Assembly (NCBI GenBank): GCA_034437275.1
Contig: DAOTUD010000129.1
Span: 1-24,587 of the forward strand
Reading direction: 5' to 3'
Length of the DNA stretch: 24,587 nucleotides
DNA from: TC-15 sp034437275
GTDB taxonomy: Bacteria > Chloroflexota > Anaerolineae > Aggregatilineales > Aggregatilineaceae
The position numbers were made by a program, and so were the translations under genes. The notes under the pieces are model-generated. The model was not told where the DNA came from and ran no database searches. It worked only from the letters and a program-made list of their open reading frames with translations. Of the stretch, positions 7,501 through 14,096 are shown in pieces; position 1 is the stretch's first letter; each line of letters opens with the position of its first letter.

Positions 7501-8661
7501 ATGGACCTTGACCGCATCAAAGAGGTGGTACACACCCCGGCCCCGGCCCCGCTGCATGTCCGGTTGCGCCGCGCACTTCACGCGCAGATTACCGATGGCA
7601 CGCTGCAACCGGGCGAAAGCCTGCCGTCTGAGCGTGCGCTCCAGCAAGCGCTGGATGTCAGCCGGGCCACCGTGCGGCAGGCGCTCGGCGCTTTGATTCA
7701 GGCGGGGCTGCTACAGAGCGTCCCCGGCACCGGTACATTTGTGATGGAACCGCCGAAAACGACGATGGATACCCAGTTGATCGGGCTGGTGGTGTCTACG
7801 CCGAATTTCCATTTCTTCTATCCGCAGCTTGCAGCGGCGTTTAATACGGTCATTCGCCGGTCTGACTACGGCCTTGTGATGGCGATGCACAACAAGCAGG
7901 CCGAAGTCCTCGAAGAAATCGCGGAGGAACTGCTGGCGCAGAATGTGGTCGCGCTCGCGGTTACACCGCCGCGTTACGGGGATATTAGCGGGTTTATCAA
8001 CCAGATGCGCCAGCGCAATATCCCGCTGATCTTCATTGGCCGCCCCAGTCCCAGCCCGTTGATCGACTCGGTGGCGACGGACAATCACCGCGTCGGGTTT
8101 GATGCCACCCGCCACTTAATCGAACTCGGGCACCGCAACATTTTGCACATTGGCCTACCGGATTACAGTACCGGGCGTGACCGTGCTGCCGGCTACCGGC
8201 AGGCGATGAACGAAGCCGGCCTGGAGCCGCATATCGCACAAATTGACGAGCCGCGCCCCGAAAGCGCTGTCCCGTTTGCCTCGGATGCGCCGGCCTCGGT
8301 GGAGGACCACCTCGCGGCGCCAGCCTATGAGGCGGCGCGTGCCTGCTTCAAGGCCGCTGATAGCTGCGATGCGACGGGGATCTTTTGTTTCAACGATGTG
8401 GTCGCGATGGGGGTTTACAAAGCTCTGCGCGATCTCGACCTCTCAATTCCGGATGATGTCGCGCTGGTGTCGGTCGACAACCTGATCACCGTCCGGCATT
8501 TTGAAGTGCCGCTGACCACGTTTGCGCTGCCCGGTCCGGAGATCGGGCGGCAGGGCGCGGAACTGCTGTTGATGCGCCTGGACGGGGATGCCTACCCGCC
8601 GCAAAATGTGCTGCTGGCTGCCGCGCTGATCAAGCGTATGTCGTCCAGCGCGATCAGCTAG
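7501..8661 (+). CDS. GntR/LacI hybrid transcriptional regulator (AraR-like)
   Basis: A 386-residue sugar-responsive regulator. Residues about 17-82 form a GntR winged helix (LRRALHAQITDGTLQPGESL; LDVSRATVRQALGALIQAGL; VPGTGTFV). After a short linker, residues about 94-380 form a LacI-type periplasmic-binding-protein-like effector domain: IGLVVSTPNFHFFYPQL, IFIGRP, VATDNHRVGFDATRHLIELG, GIFCFNDVVAMGVYKAL and DVALVSVDN. This GntR-HTH plus LacI-effector architecture is that of AraR. AAGGAG about 9 bases before the ATG (TTAAGGAGTTAGCCGC) fixes the start. Predicted to repress the uronate cluster and itself through the GTAC-core sites at 9692-9705 and 7446-7459. The ligand is unknown; an intermediate of unsaturated uronate or KDG catabolism is a reasonable guess. 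The gene is intact despite damaged neighbours. Confidence 0.88.
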   Translation: MDLDRIKEVVHTPAPAPLHVRLRRALHAQITDGTLQPGESLPSERALQQALDVSRATVRQALGALIQAGLLQSVPGTGTFVMEPPKTTMDTQLIGLVVSTPNFHFFYPQLAAAFNTVIRRSDYGLVMAMHNKQAEVLEEIAEELLAQNVVALAVTPPRYGDISGFINQMRQRNIPLIFIGRPSPSPLIDSVATDNHRVGFDATRHLIELGHRNILHIGLPDYSTGRDRAAGYRQAMNEAGLEPHIAQIDEPRPESAVPFASDAPASVEDHLAAPAYEAARACFKAADSCDATGIFCFNDVVAMGVYKALRDLDLSIPDDVALVSVDNLITVRHFEVPLTTFALPGPEIGRQGAELLLMRLDGDAYPPQNVLLAAALIKRMSSSAIS

Positions 8662-8714
8662 CGGCAGTGTGTTTCGTGCTGTCTTGCTATGCAGTTGGTA
8701 AGATGCGTTTGCCA

Positions 8715-8748
8715 GGTCATTTGTGAGCTTCGCAAATGGCCGTTTTTT
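8715..8748 (+). terminator. Intrinsic terminator after the AraR-like regulator
   Basis: GGTCATTTG (8715-8723) pairs with CAAATGGCC (8733-8741), with one G-U pair and a 9-base loop, followed by GTTTTTTG. It lies about 55 bases after the regulator stop and 20 bases before the end of the converging minus-strand ORF. Confidence 0.8.
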
Positions 8749-8768
8749 GCCGGTCAGCGAGAGTCGTG

Positions 8769-9629
8769 CTACCGGGCCAGCCAGCCGCCATCTACCGGCA
8801 CGATGCTGCCGTGTATGTAATTTGCGGCATCAGAGGCCAGGAACACGGCGATGCCTTTTAAGTCTGCCGGTTCGCCCCAGCGGGCTGCCGGGATACGCGC
8901 CAGGATGGCGGCGTTACGCTGTTCGTCGGCGCGCAGCGGGGCGGTGTTGTCGGTTGCCATGTAACCGGGCGCGATAGCGTTGACGTTGATGCCCTGCGCG
9001 GCCCATTCGTTAGCCAGCGCGCGCGTCAAGCCGGCCACCACGCTTTTGGCGGCAGTGTACGACGGGACCAGAATCCCGCCCTGGTAGGAGAGCATCGAGT
9101 CGATGTTGATGACCTTGCCGCCTCCCTGCTCGACCATCACGACGTTCATCATCGTGTCGATAATGGTCCGTCCGCCTTCATCGTCTGCGCCCACATGCCC
9201 CCACGCCTGGATGTATTGCCCTTCAGGACGAAAGCGGGCCGCCAGTTCGCGCGCGGCGCGCAGCGCCAGGTCACGTGCGGTTGTGTCCTGGAGGAGTTGC
9301 CAGGCCGGGCGGGCACTCAAGGTGAACAGAAAGCCGAGATCGTGTGTAATGTGGATGCGTTTGTCCAGGCGCTCGCGGAAGCTCGGCAGCAGTTTCATCA
9401 GGGCATGTTCTTTGAAACAAGCCTCGCCAGAAGCAGCATACGCCTGCCACAACAATCCAATCCAAAATCCGCTGAGACAATGCTCGTTCTCGGTGAGGAC
9501 GTAGTGCGCCTCTTGGCCGACGGTTGGGAAGCGGAGATCAAACTGCTGCATGTTGGCTTTGAGGCGCGCGATCAGTGTGGCCAGGCTGGCAGGAGAATTT
9601 GCAGATGGGGAAAGCGAAGTGCCGAGCAT
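8769..9629 (-). pseudogene. Chimeric ORF: GH88 unsaturated glucuronyl hydrolase N-half fused to KduD-type dehydrogenase C-half
   Basis: The 286-codon frame contains two unrelated part-genes. Residues 1-162 match the first half of GH88 unsaturated glucuronyl hydrolase: CLSGFWIGLLWQAYAASGE, THDLGFLFTLS with Asp97, and GRTIIDTMMN with Asp158, the usual catalytic Asp pair. From about residue 163 the sequence is the second half of 2-deoxy-D-gluconate 3-dehydrogenase (KduD, SDR family): GGGKVINIDSMLSYQGG with Ser178, YTAAK with Tyr191/Lys195, GINVNAIAPGYMATDNTAPL and the terminal VPVDGGWLAR. The GH88 C-terminal half and the SDR N-terminal half, including the TGxxxGxG NAD site, are missing. An in-frame deletion with its junction near 9130-9150 explains this; an intervening kduI may also have been lost. 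The product should have neither activity. Natural fusion is unlikely because both folds are broken. Misassembly must be excluded. Confidence 0.85.
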
Positions 9630-9691
9630 AACACTCTATCCAGTCACATAAATGGGGACTAAAAACCGTCATAAGTCCTATCCGGTTTTAT

Positions 9692-9705
9692 CTGGTACGT
9701 ACCAG
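9692..9705. promoter_or_regulatory. AraR-like operator, perfect palindrome CTGGTACGTACCAG
   Basis: A 14-bp perfect palindrome with near-symmetric flanks (TTAT on the left, TTATAA on the right). Its GTACGTAC core equals that of the Bacillus AraR box (ATTTGTACGTACAAAT, from established knowledge). Its edge overlaps the -10 of the minus-strand promoter at 9705-9710, the classic position for repression. The cognate regulator is probably the GntR/LacI hybrid at 7501-8661. Confidence 0.75.
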
Positions 9706-9733
9706 TTATAACATGAAAGCTGGGCGGAGTCAA
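9705..9733 (-). promoter_or_regulatory. Promoter of the GH88::KduD transcript
   Basis: On the minus strand TTGACT (9733-9728), a 17-bp spacer and TATAAC (9710-9705) make a near-consensus sigma-70 promoter. The AraR-like operator follows at once, leaving a leader of about 70 bases. The promoter looks fully functional although the ORF it drives is chimeric. Confidence 0.7.
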
Positions 9734-9935
9734 GCAAGCGGTATGGATGGGGAGGCAGCCCGGTGTTCTGTTGATAGCGCGGAGGTCAGACACCGGCGGT
9801 GATATGTGCGGGTGGGGCAGGCAAAGAAACTGCCCACCAGGTGTCCGGGGGGCAGATAGGAGTTAACGGTTACGGGGTGCGATCACGCGTTGTTGGGGCG
9901 CGGCTGATATCGCGCCGCAGTTTCGCACAAATTGA
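9734..9935. other. Non-coding spacer with three hairpins, no clear terminator
   Basis: I see no gene here. Three inverted repeats occur: CCGGTGT (9760-9766) with ACACCGG (9790-9796); GGTGGGGCAG (9811-9820) with CTGCCCACC (9830-9838), one bulge; and GGCGCG with CGCGCC at about 9898-9917. None is followed by a T-run on either strand, so none is a standard intrinsic terminator. The last two lie downstream of the radical SAM gene and could still act as 3'-end structures. Confidence 0.4.
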
Positions 9936-11054
9936 TTATTCTGGCAGGCTAACGGTTCGCGTTTCCGGCTCATAGGCGCAGAACGGTTCTTCGGCAAGAT
10001 AGTTGCCGGTCATGCCATAGGCGCGCGCGCGGCAGCCGCTGCAAAGCGACTTGAACTGGCACAGCCCACATTTTCCTTCCAGTAGATCGGGGTCGCGCAG
10101 TTCGGCAAACAGATCGCTGTGCTGCCAGATGGTCCCAAAATCCTGTTGGCGCACATTGCCCGCTTCCACCGGAAAATAGCCGCAGGGGAACACTTCGCCG
10201 CGATGGGAGACGAAGCCGACGCCCGTCCCGGCCAGACAACCCTTCGTTGCGGCGTGCATTTTCCCGTGTGGTTGTCCGTGCACTTGCCGGTGATGGCTCG
10301 CCGGCAGGTCGCGTTTCACCCCACGTCGATTTTCCTCAGCCTTGCGTTGGCGCATCACGCGGAAATAATGGGGCGCACATGTCGCCTTGAGCTGCAGGTC
10401 CGGTTCGGCTTGCTCCACGTCATACAGCCAGTTGAGGATGCGCTCGTAGTCTTCGGCGCTGACCATCTGGTCGTCGGCAATCTCCGCACCGCAGCCGACC
10501 GGCACCAGCAGGAACAGGTGCAGGGCGATGGCGTCCAGGTCTTTAGCCAATTGCAAGACACCTTCGAGCTGCTCCTGGTTATGCTTGGCCACCGTGGTGT
10601 TGATCTGAACCGGTATGCCGATGTTGTGCAAGGCGCGTGCCCCGTTGGCTGCCGCGCCAAACGAGCCTTGCAAGCCGCGGAAGGCATCGTGTGTGACGGC
10701 ATCTGCACCGTCAAACGAAATGCTCACGCGCTTGACCCCGCTGGCTTTGATCTTGGCTGCCATATCGGCGTCGATTAACGTGCCGTTGGTGGCCAGCGCG
10801 ACCGGTAATCCGGCATCTGCAGCGTAACGCGCAATGTCAAAGATATCGGGGCGCATGAGCGGCTCGCCGCCGGAAAGCACAAATACAGGGGAGCCCACTG
10901 CCGCAAGTTGATCGATCAGGGTAAAAGCCTCTTCTGTTGAAAGGTCTTGAGGCGTCAGTTGATCGGCGATCTCGATGCGGCGGCAGTGAATACAACGCAG
11001 ATTACAACCGGCGGTTGTTTCCCAGAAAACGAGGCGCGGCGGTGGATACGGCAT
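9936..11054 (-). CDS. Radical SAM/SPASM protein, AhbC/AhbD/NirJ-like (haem or haem d1 branch)
   Basis: A 372-residue radical SAM enzyme. The [4Fe-4S]-SAM motif CNLRCIHC (C17, C21, C24) follows the FWETTAG opening typical of the AhbC/AhbD/NirJ group. SGGEPLMRPD (61-70) is the SAM-binding GGE region. An auxiliary-cluster domain follows, with C226 (CAPH), C273, C291, C329, C332, C338, C341 and C359, including PCGYFPVEAGN and CxxC-x5-CxxC. AhbD converts Fe-coproporphyrin III to haem b, AhbC acts on didecarboxysirohaem, and NirJ acts in haem d1 synthesis; sequence alone does not separate them here. The gene is divergent from a haem operon without its own coproporphyrin(ogen) decarboxylase, which favours an AhbD-like role. 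A loop at 254-267 contains five His residues and looks like an insertion. The ribosome site AAGGAG is at 11062-11067. Confidence 0.85.
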   Translation of the reverse strand: MPYPPPRLVFWETTAGCNLRCIHCRRIEIADQLTPQDLSTEEAFTLIDQLAAVGSPVFVLSGGEPLMRPDIFDIARYAADAGLPVALATNGTLIDADMAAKIKASGVKRVSISFDGADAVTHDAFRGLQGSFGAAANGARALHNIGIPVQINTTVAKHNQEQLEGVLQLAKDLDAIALHLFLLVPVGCGAEIADDQMVSAEDYERILNWLYDVEQAEPDLQLKATCAPHYFRVMRQRKAEENRRGVKRDLPASHHRQVHGQPHGKMHAATKGCLAGTGVGFVSHRGEVFPCGYFPVEAGNVRQQDFGTIWQHSDLFAELRDPDLLEGKCGLCQFKSLCSGCRARAYGMTGNYLAEEPFCAYEPETRTVSLPE

Positions 11055-11065
11055 TGATTATCTCC

Positions 11066-11095
11066 TTGCAAAATTATATAAAACTATGTAAAACT
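11066..11095. repeat. Three phased 10-bp direct repeats upstream of the radical SAM gene
   Basis: TTGCAAAATT (11066-11075), ATATAAAACT (11076-11085) and ATGTAAAACT (11086-11095) follow one another without spacing and share the pattern xTxxAAAAxT. One repeat per helical turn is what a monomer-per-repeat MerR/BldC-type protein would recognise. The array covers the probable -10 (TATAAT on the minus strand, 11078-11073) and touches the ribosome site of the radical SAM gene. Confidence 0.5.
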
Positions 11096-11233
11096 TATCA
11101 CAAGATTAGCAGAATCAAAAGCTTAAATGGGCGAATGTGCTGATCGTCATTGCGAATTCATGACAATGGTTTGGTTTTTATATGATTTATTCCTGCAAAA
11201 ATAGTTAATATTTAGTGAGGTTTGATAAGTTTT
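11090..11233. promoter_or_regulatory. Divergent haem promoter region with widely spaced 11-bp inverted repeat
   Basis: AAAACTTATCA (11090-11100) and its exact reverse complement TGATAAGTTTT (11223-11233) face each other across 122 bp. One arm is near the radical SAM promoter and the other is just before the regulator start at 11254. Between them ATGACA (11160-11165) and TATGAT (11181-11186) could be the operon's -35/-10, though the spacing is only 15 bp. The region is markedly AT-rich compared with its surroundings. A protein bound at both arms could co-regulate both directions. Confidence 0.5.
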
Positions 11234-11253
11234 TCCAGAAAGTGATTTTTTCC

Positions 11254-11895
11254 ATGAACCAATCCCAACAGAAGTGGCTGACGTTATCGGAAGCCGCCAA
11301 GGTGTTAGGTATTCATCCCACAACGCTGCGCCGCTGGGCAGATAATGGTGATATCCCGGTGACGCTCACCCCCGGCGGACATCGCCGCTTTCTGCGGGCC
11401 AAACTGCTGGCGCATTTCGAACCGGAGCAAAGCCCGCCCCCCGTTGAAGACGGGACGGGGCGCATCTGGGAGGATTTCGCCCTGGTCGAAACGCGGCAGC
11501 GCCTGGTGCAAGACCCCGAACCGCATTGGCTCAGCGTATTCGACCAGCGCCATCGCGAGGAAAAACGCGAACTGGGGCGGCGGCTGATGGGATTGATTAT
11601 GCAGCACATCTCTGCGCCAGACGCGGACCAGCAGTTGCTGATCGAGGCCAAGAGCATCGCGGCGCGCTATGCGCAGAATTGCGTTGAGGTCGGGCTGTCG
11701 GCGGCAGAGGGCCTTGAAGCGACAGCATTTTTCAGAGATACCATGACCGAGGCGGCCCTGCAGATGCCACAAATTGCCGACCTGCAGGGGGATGCACAGA
11801 TGCGCTTGCTGCGCAAGCTCAACCAGGTTTTCAACGTAGTTCAAGTCAGTTTTATCGAATACTACGATTCACTCTCACATCGCGACCAGAAATGA
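11254..11895 (+). CDS. HTH regulator (MerR/BldC-type) with RsbRD-like helical C-terminal domain
   Basis: A 213-residue protein at the head of the haem operon. Residues 7-55 form an excisionase/MerR-type helix-turn-helix (WLTLSEAAKVLGIHPTTLRR; ADNGDIPVTLTPGGHRRF), with the basic GGHRRF wing typical of BldC-like proteins. Residues about 75-205 are all-helical and resemble RsbRD-type N-terminal sensor domains (LIEAKSIAARYAQNCVEVGL; LLRKLNQVFNVVQVSFIEYY). I infer this from pattern, not from a search. No metal-binding Cys cluster is seen, although the helical domain could bind haem or a porphyrin. I chose the ATG at 11254; a GTG at 11215 would add 13 residues but has no ribosome site. The stop overlaps the ribosome site of hemA, so the two genes are coupled. 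It probably controls the operon and the divergent radical SAM gene. Confidence 0.72.
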   Translation: MNQSQQKWLTLSEAAKVLGIHPTTLRRWADNGDIPVTLTPGGHRRFLRAKLLAHFEPEQSPPPVEDGTGRIWEDFALVETRQRLVQDPEPHWLSVFDQRHREEKRELGRRLMGLIMQHISAPDADQQLLIEAKSIAARYAQNCVEVGLSAAEGLEATAFFRDTMTEAALQMPQIADLQGDAQMRLLRKLNQVFNVVQVSFIEYYDSLSHRDQK

Positions 11896-11903
11896 GGAGC
11901 TGC

Positions 11904-13157
11904 ATGTTTTACTGCCGGAGTGTCAGCCATCACCGCACCCCGCTTGCGATTCGCGAACAACTCAGCCTGACCGCAGTTCAGCAAACTGAATGGTTGGCAC
12001 GCCAGCGTGGCATCGAAGCCGCCGTTGTCTCGACGTGCAATCGCCTGGAGCTTTACGCCCATGCCCCGACGAGTGGGCAGATGGAGGCCCTGTGGAGCGA
12101 CTTATTGGCCCAACGGCAGCTAAGCCCCGAGGATATCGCGCCATACACCGTGGCGTTGTTTGGGATGAAGGCAGCCCAGCATTTATTTCGTGTAAGCTGT
12201 GGTCTGGAGTCGATGGCATTGGGCGAGCCGCAGATCGTCGGGCAGGTGGTGGATGCGCATGAACGGGCGCATGACGCCAACACGATGGGAAGTTCCCTGT
12301 CGCTGTTGTTTCGCGCGGCGCTGCATGCGGCGAAGCGTGCGCGGTCAGAAACCGGTATTGGCAACGGCTCCGCCTCGGTTAGCTCGCTGGGGATCACCCG
12401 TGTCGAGAAGACGCGTGGCGCGCTGGAAGACCTGGACATCCTGGTGTTGGGCGCGGGCGAGATGGGCGAAGCGATCATCAAAGGGTTGGCCCAGCGTGAT
12501 GCCCGTCACATCACGGTCGTCAGCCGGACGTTCAACCGTGCCCGTCGTGTGGCAGACGAATGGCAGGTCAATGCGCGCCCACTCACCGACTTGAAGGAGG
12601 CCCTCACGGCGGCGGATGTGCTGTTTACCACGTCTGGTGCGCCATACACCATCCTGGCGGTTGAAGATGTCGCCCCGATTATGGCATTACGTCCCGACAC
12701 GCTGCTGAGCATTATCGACATCGCGGTGCCGCGGGATGTCGATACCGCCGTGGGTGATATTCCCGGGGTCTTCCTGCATGATCTGGATGATTTGCAGCAC
12801 GTCGTTGAGGGCAATCTGGACCAGCGCCGGGCGAATATTCCAGCGGTGGAGCGCATCATCGAGCACGAACTGGAGCAGTTCTGGGCGGATTACCAGGCGC
12901 GCTCGGTGGTCCCGACCATCCGGCAATTGCGCGAGCACGCCGAACAACTGCGCCAATCCGAACTGGAATGGGCGTATAATCGGCTGTCGTCGGAGAGTGA
13001 GTACGAACGCTCCCTGTTCGATCAGTTCAGCCACCGCTTGATGAACAAAATGCTCCATCACCTGACGCGCAACCTGAAGGCTAAAGCCACAGAAGAAGAT
13101 GGCGCGATGGTGGCGGCAGTGGCGCGCGATCTGTTCGGCCTGGAAGACGCTGTTTAG
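11904..13157 (+). CDS. hemA: Glutamyl-tRNA reductase
   Basis: First committed step of C5-pathway tetrapyrrole synthesis: NADPH-dependent reduction of glutamyl-tRNA to glutamate 1-semialdehyde. The 417-residue protein starts FYCRSVSHHRTPLAIREQL and has the catalytic Cys45 in VVSTCNRLELYA. The family signature CGLESMALGEPQIVGQV follows, then a Rossmann domain (ILVLGAGEMGEAIIKGLAQR) and a helical dimerisation domain at the C-terminus. The ATG at 11904 is preferred over the one at 11892: GAGGAG ends 4 bases before it and it gives the usual N-terminus. The upstream regulator's stop lies inside the ribosome site. Its product is handed to HemL, encoded at the far end of the same operon. Confidence 0.95.
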   Translation: MFYCRSVSHHRTPLAIREQLSLTAVQQTEWLARQRGIEAAVVSTCNRLELYAHAPTSGQMEALWSDLLAQRQLSPEDIAPYTVALFGMKAAQHLFRVSCGLESMALGEPQIVGQVVDAHERAHDANTMGSSLSLLFRAALHAAKRARSETGIGNGSASVSSLGITRVEKTRGALEDLDILVLGAGEMGEAIIKGLAQRDARHITVVSRTFNRARRVADEWQVNARPLTDLKEALTAADVLFTTSGAPYTILAVEDVAPIMALRPDTLLSIIDIAVPRDVDTAVGDIPGVFLHDLDDLQHVVEGNLDQRRANIPAVERIIEHELEQFWADYQARSVVPTIRQLREHAEQLRQSELEWAYNRLSSESEYERSLFDQFSHRLMNKMLHHLTRNLKAKATEEDGAMVAAVARDLFGLEDAV

Positions 13158-14096
13158 ATGGCTGCCTTACGTATTGGCACCCGCCGCAGCCAGTTGGCGC
13201 TGTGGCAGACGCATCATGTGCGTGACCGGCTGCACGCGGCCTATCACGATCTCACGATTGAGCTGGTGCGTATGACGACCACCGGGGATCGGGTCCTCGA
13301 CAAGCCCTTGCCGGAAATCGGGGGCAAAGGGCTGTTCACCCAGGAGCTTGAACACGCGCTGAGCGCCGGCGAGATCGACCTGGCGGTGCACAGCCTGAAG
13401 GACCTGCCCACCGAGATGCCCCCGGCATTTACCCTGGGCGCGATCCTGGCCCGCGCCAATCCGTTCGATGCGCTGGTCAGCCGGGCCAGGTATACGCTTG
13501 CGACACTGCCCCCGCAGGCCACGATTGGCACGAGCAGCCTGCGCCGCCGGGCACAGCTGCACGCTTACCGGGCAGATCTCAGGACGGAAATCCTGCGCGG
13601 CAACGTGGACACCCGGCTGCGTAAGGCCCACGATCCGGACGGACCATACGACGCGATCATCCTGGCGGTGGCCGGGCTGGAACGGCTGGGGCGACAGGAT
13701 GCCATTAGCGACGTGCTGGACAGGCACGTCATGCTGCCCGCGCCAGGGCAGGGCGCGGTCGCAGTACAATGCCGCGCGGATGACGACCACACGCGCACGC
13801 TGCTCGCCGTACTTGATGATCGCGAGACGCGGATCGCGGTGACGGCAGAGCGCGCGTTTCTGCAGCGGTTGGACGCCGGCTGCCGGCTGCCGGTGGCAGC
13901 GTTTGCGACGCTGGCGGATGGCCGGCTCAAGCTGACCGGGCGGGTAAGTGGGCTGGACGGCACCCGCACGATCACGGTGCATGGGGATGCGCAGGCCGGC
14001 GATGCTTTCGCGCTCGGCGTGCGGCTGGCAGAGGAGGCGCTCTTGCAGGGGGCAGCTGCGCTGCTGGCGGAGATACGCGGAGGGCTGTCCACATGA
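13158..14096 (+). CDS. hemC: Hydroxymethylbilane synthase (porphobilinogen deaminase)
   Basis: Joins four porphobilinogen units into hydroxymethylbilane. The 312-residue length is normal. Conserved segments include IGTRRSQLALWQT (6-18), PEIGGKGLFTQELEHAL (52-68), DLAVHSLKDLPTEMP (74-88), GTSSLRRRAQL (124-134), RGNVDTRLRK (147-156) and APGQGAVAVQCR (195-206). The dipyrromethane cofactor attaches to Cys242 in LDAGCRLPVAAFA. The ATG directly abuts the hemA stop codon with no intervening base, so translation is probably coupled. It overlaps hemD by 4 bases. Confidence 0.96.
   Translation: MAALRIGTRRSQLALWQTHHVRDRLHAAYHDLTIELVRMTTTGDRVLDKPLPEIGGKGLFTQELEHALSAGEIDLAVHSLKDLPTEMPPAFTLGAILARANPFDALVSRARYTLATLPPQATIGTSSLRRRAQLHAYRADLRTEILRGNVDTRLRKAHDPDGPYDAIILAVAGLERLGRQDAISDVLDRHVMLPAPGQGAVAVQCRADDDHTRTLLAVLDDRETRIAVTAERAFLQRLDAGCRLPVAAFATLADGRLKLTGRVSGLDGTRTITVHGDAQAGDAFALGVRLAEEALLQGAAALLAEIRGGLST

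Noticed and set aside
8769..9629. A genuine bifunctional GH88-dehydrogenase fusion enzyme
   Set aside because: Both domains are cut in the middle of their folds: the GH88 barrel lacks its second half and the SDR lacks its NAD-binding half.
9811..9838. GC-rich hairpin as intrinsic terminator of the radical SAM gene
   Set aside because: No T-run follows on the minus strand; kept only as a structural note in the spacer.
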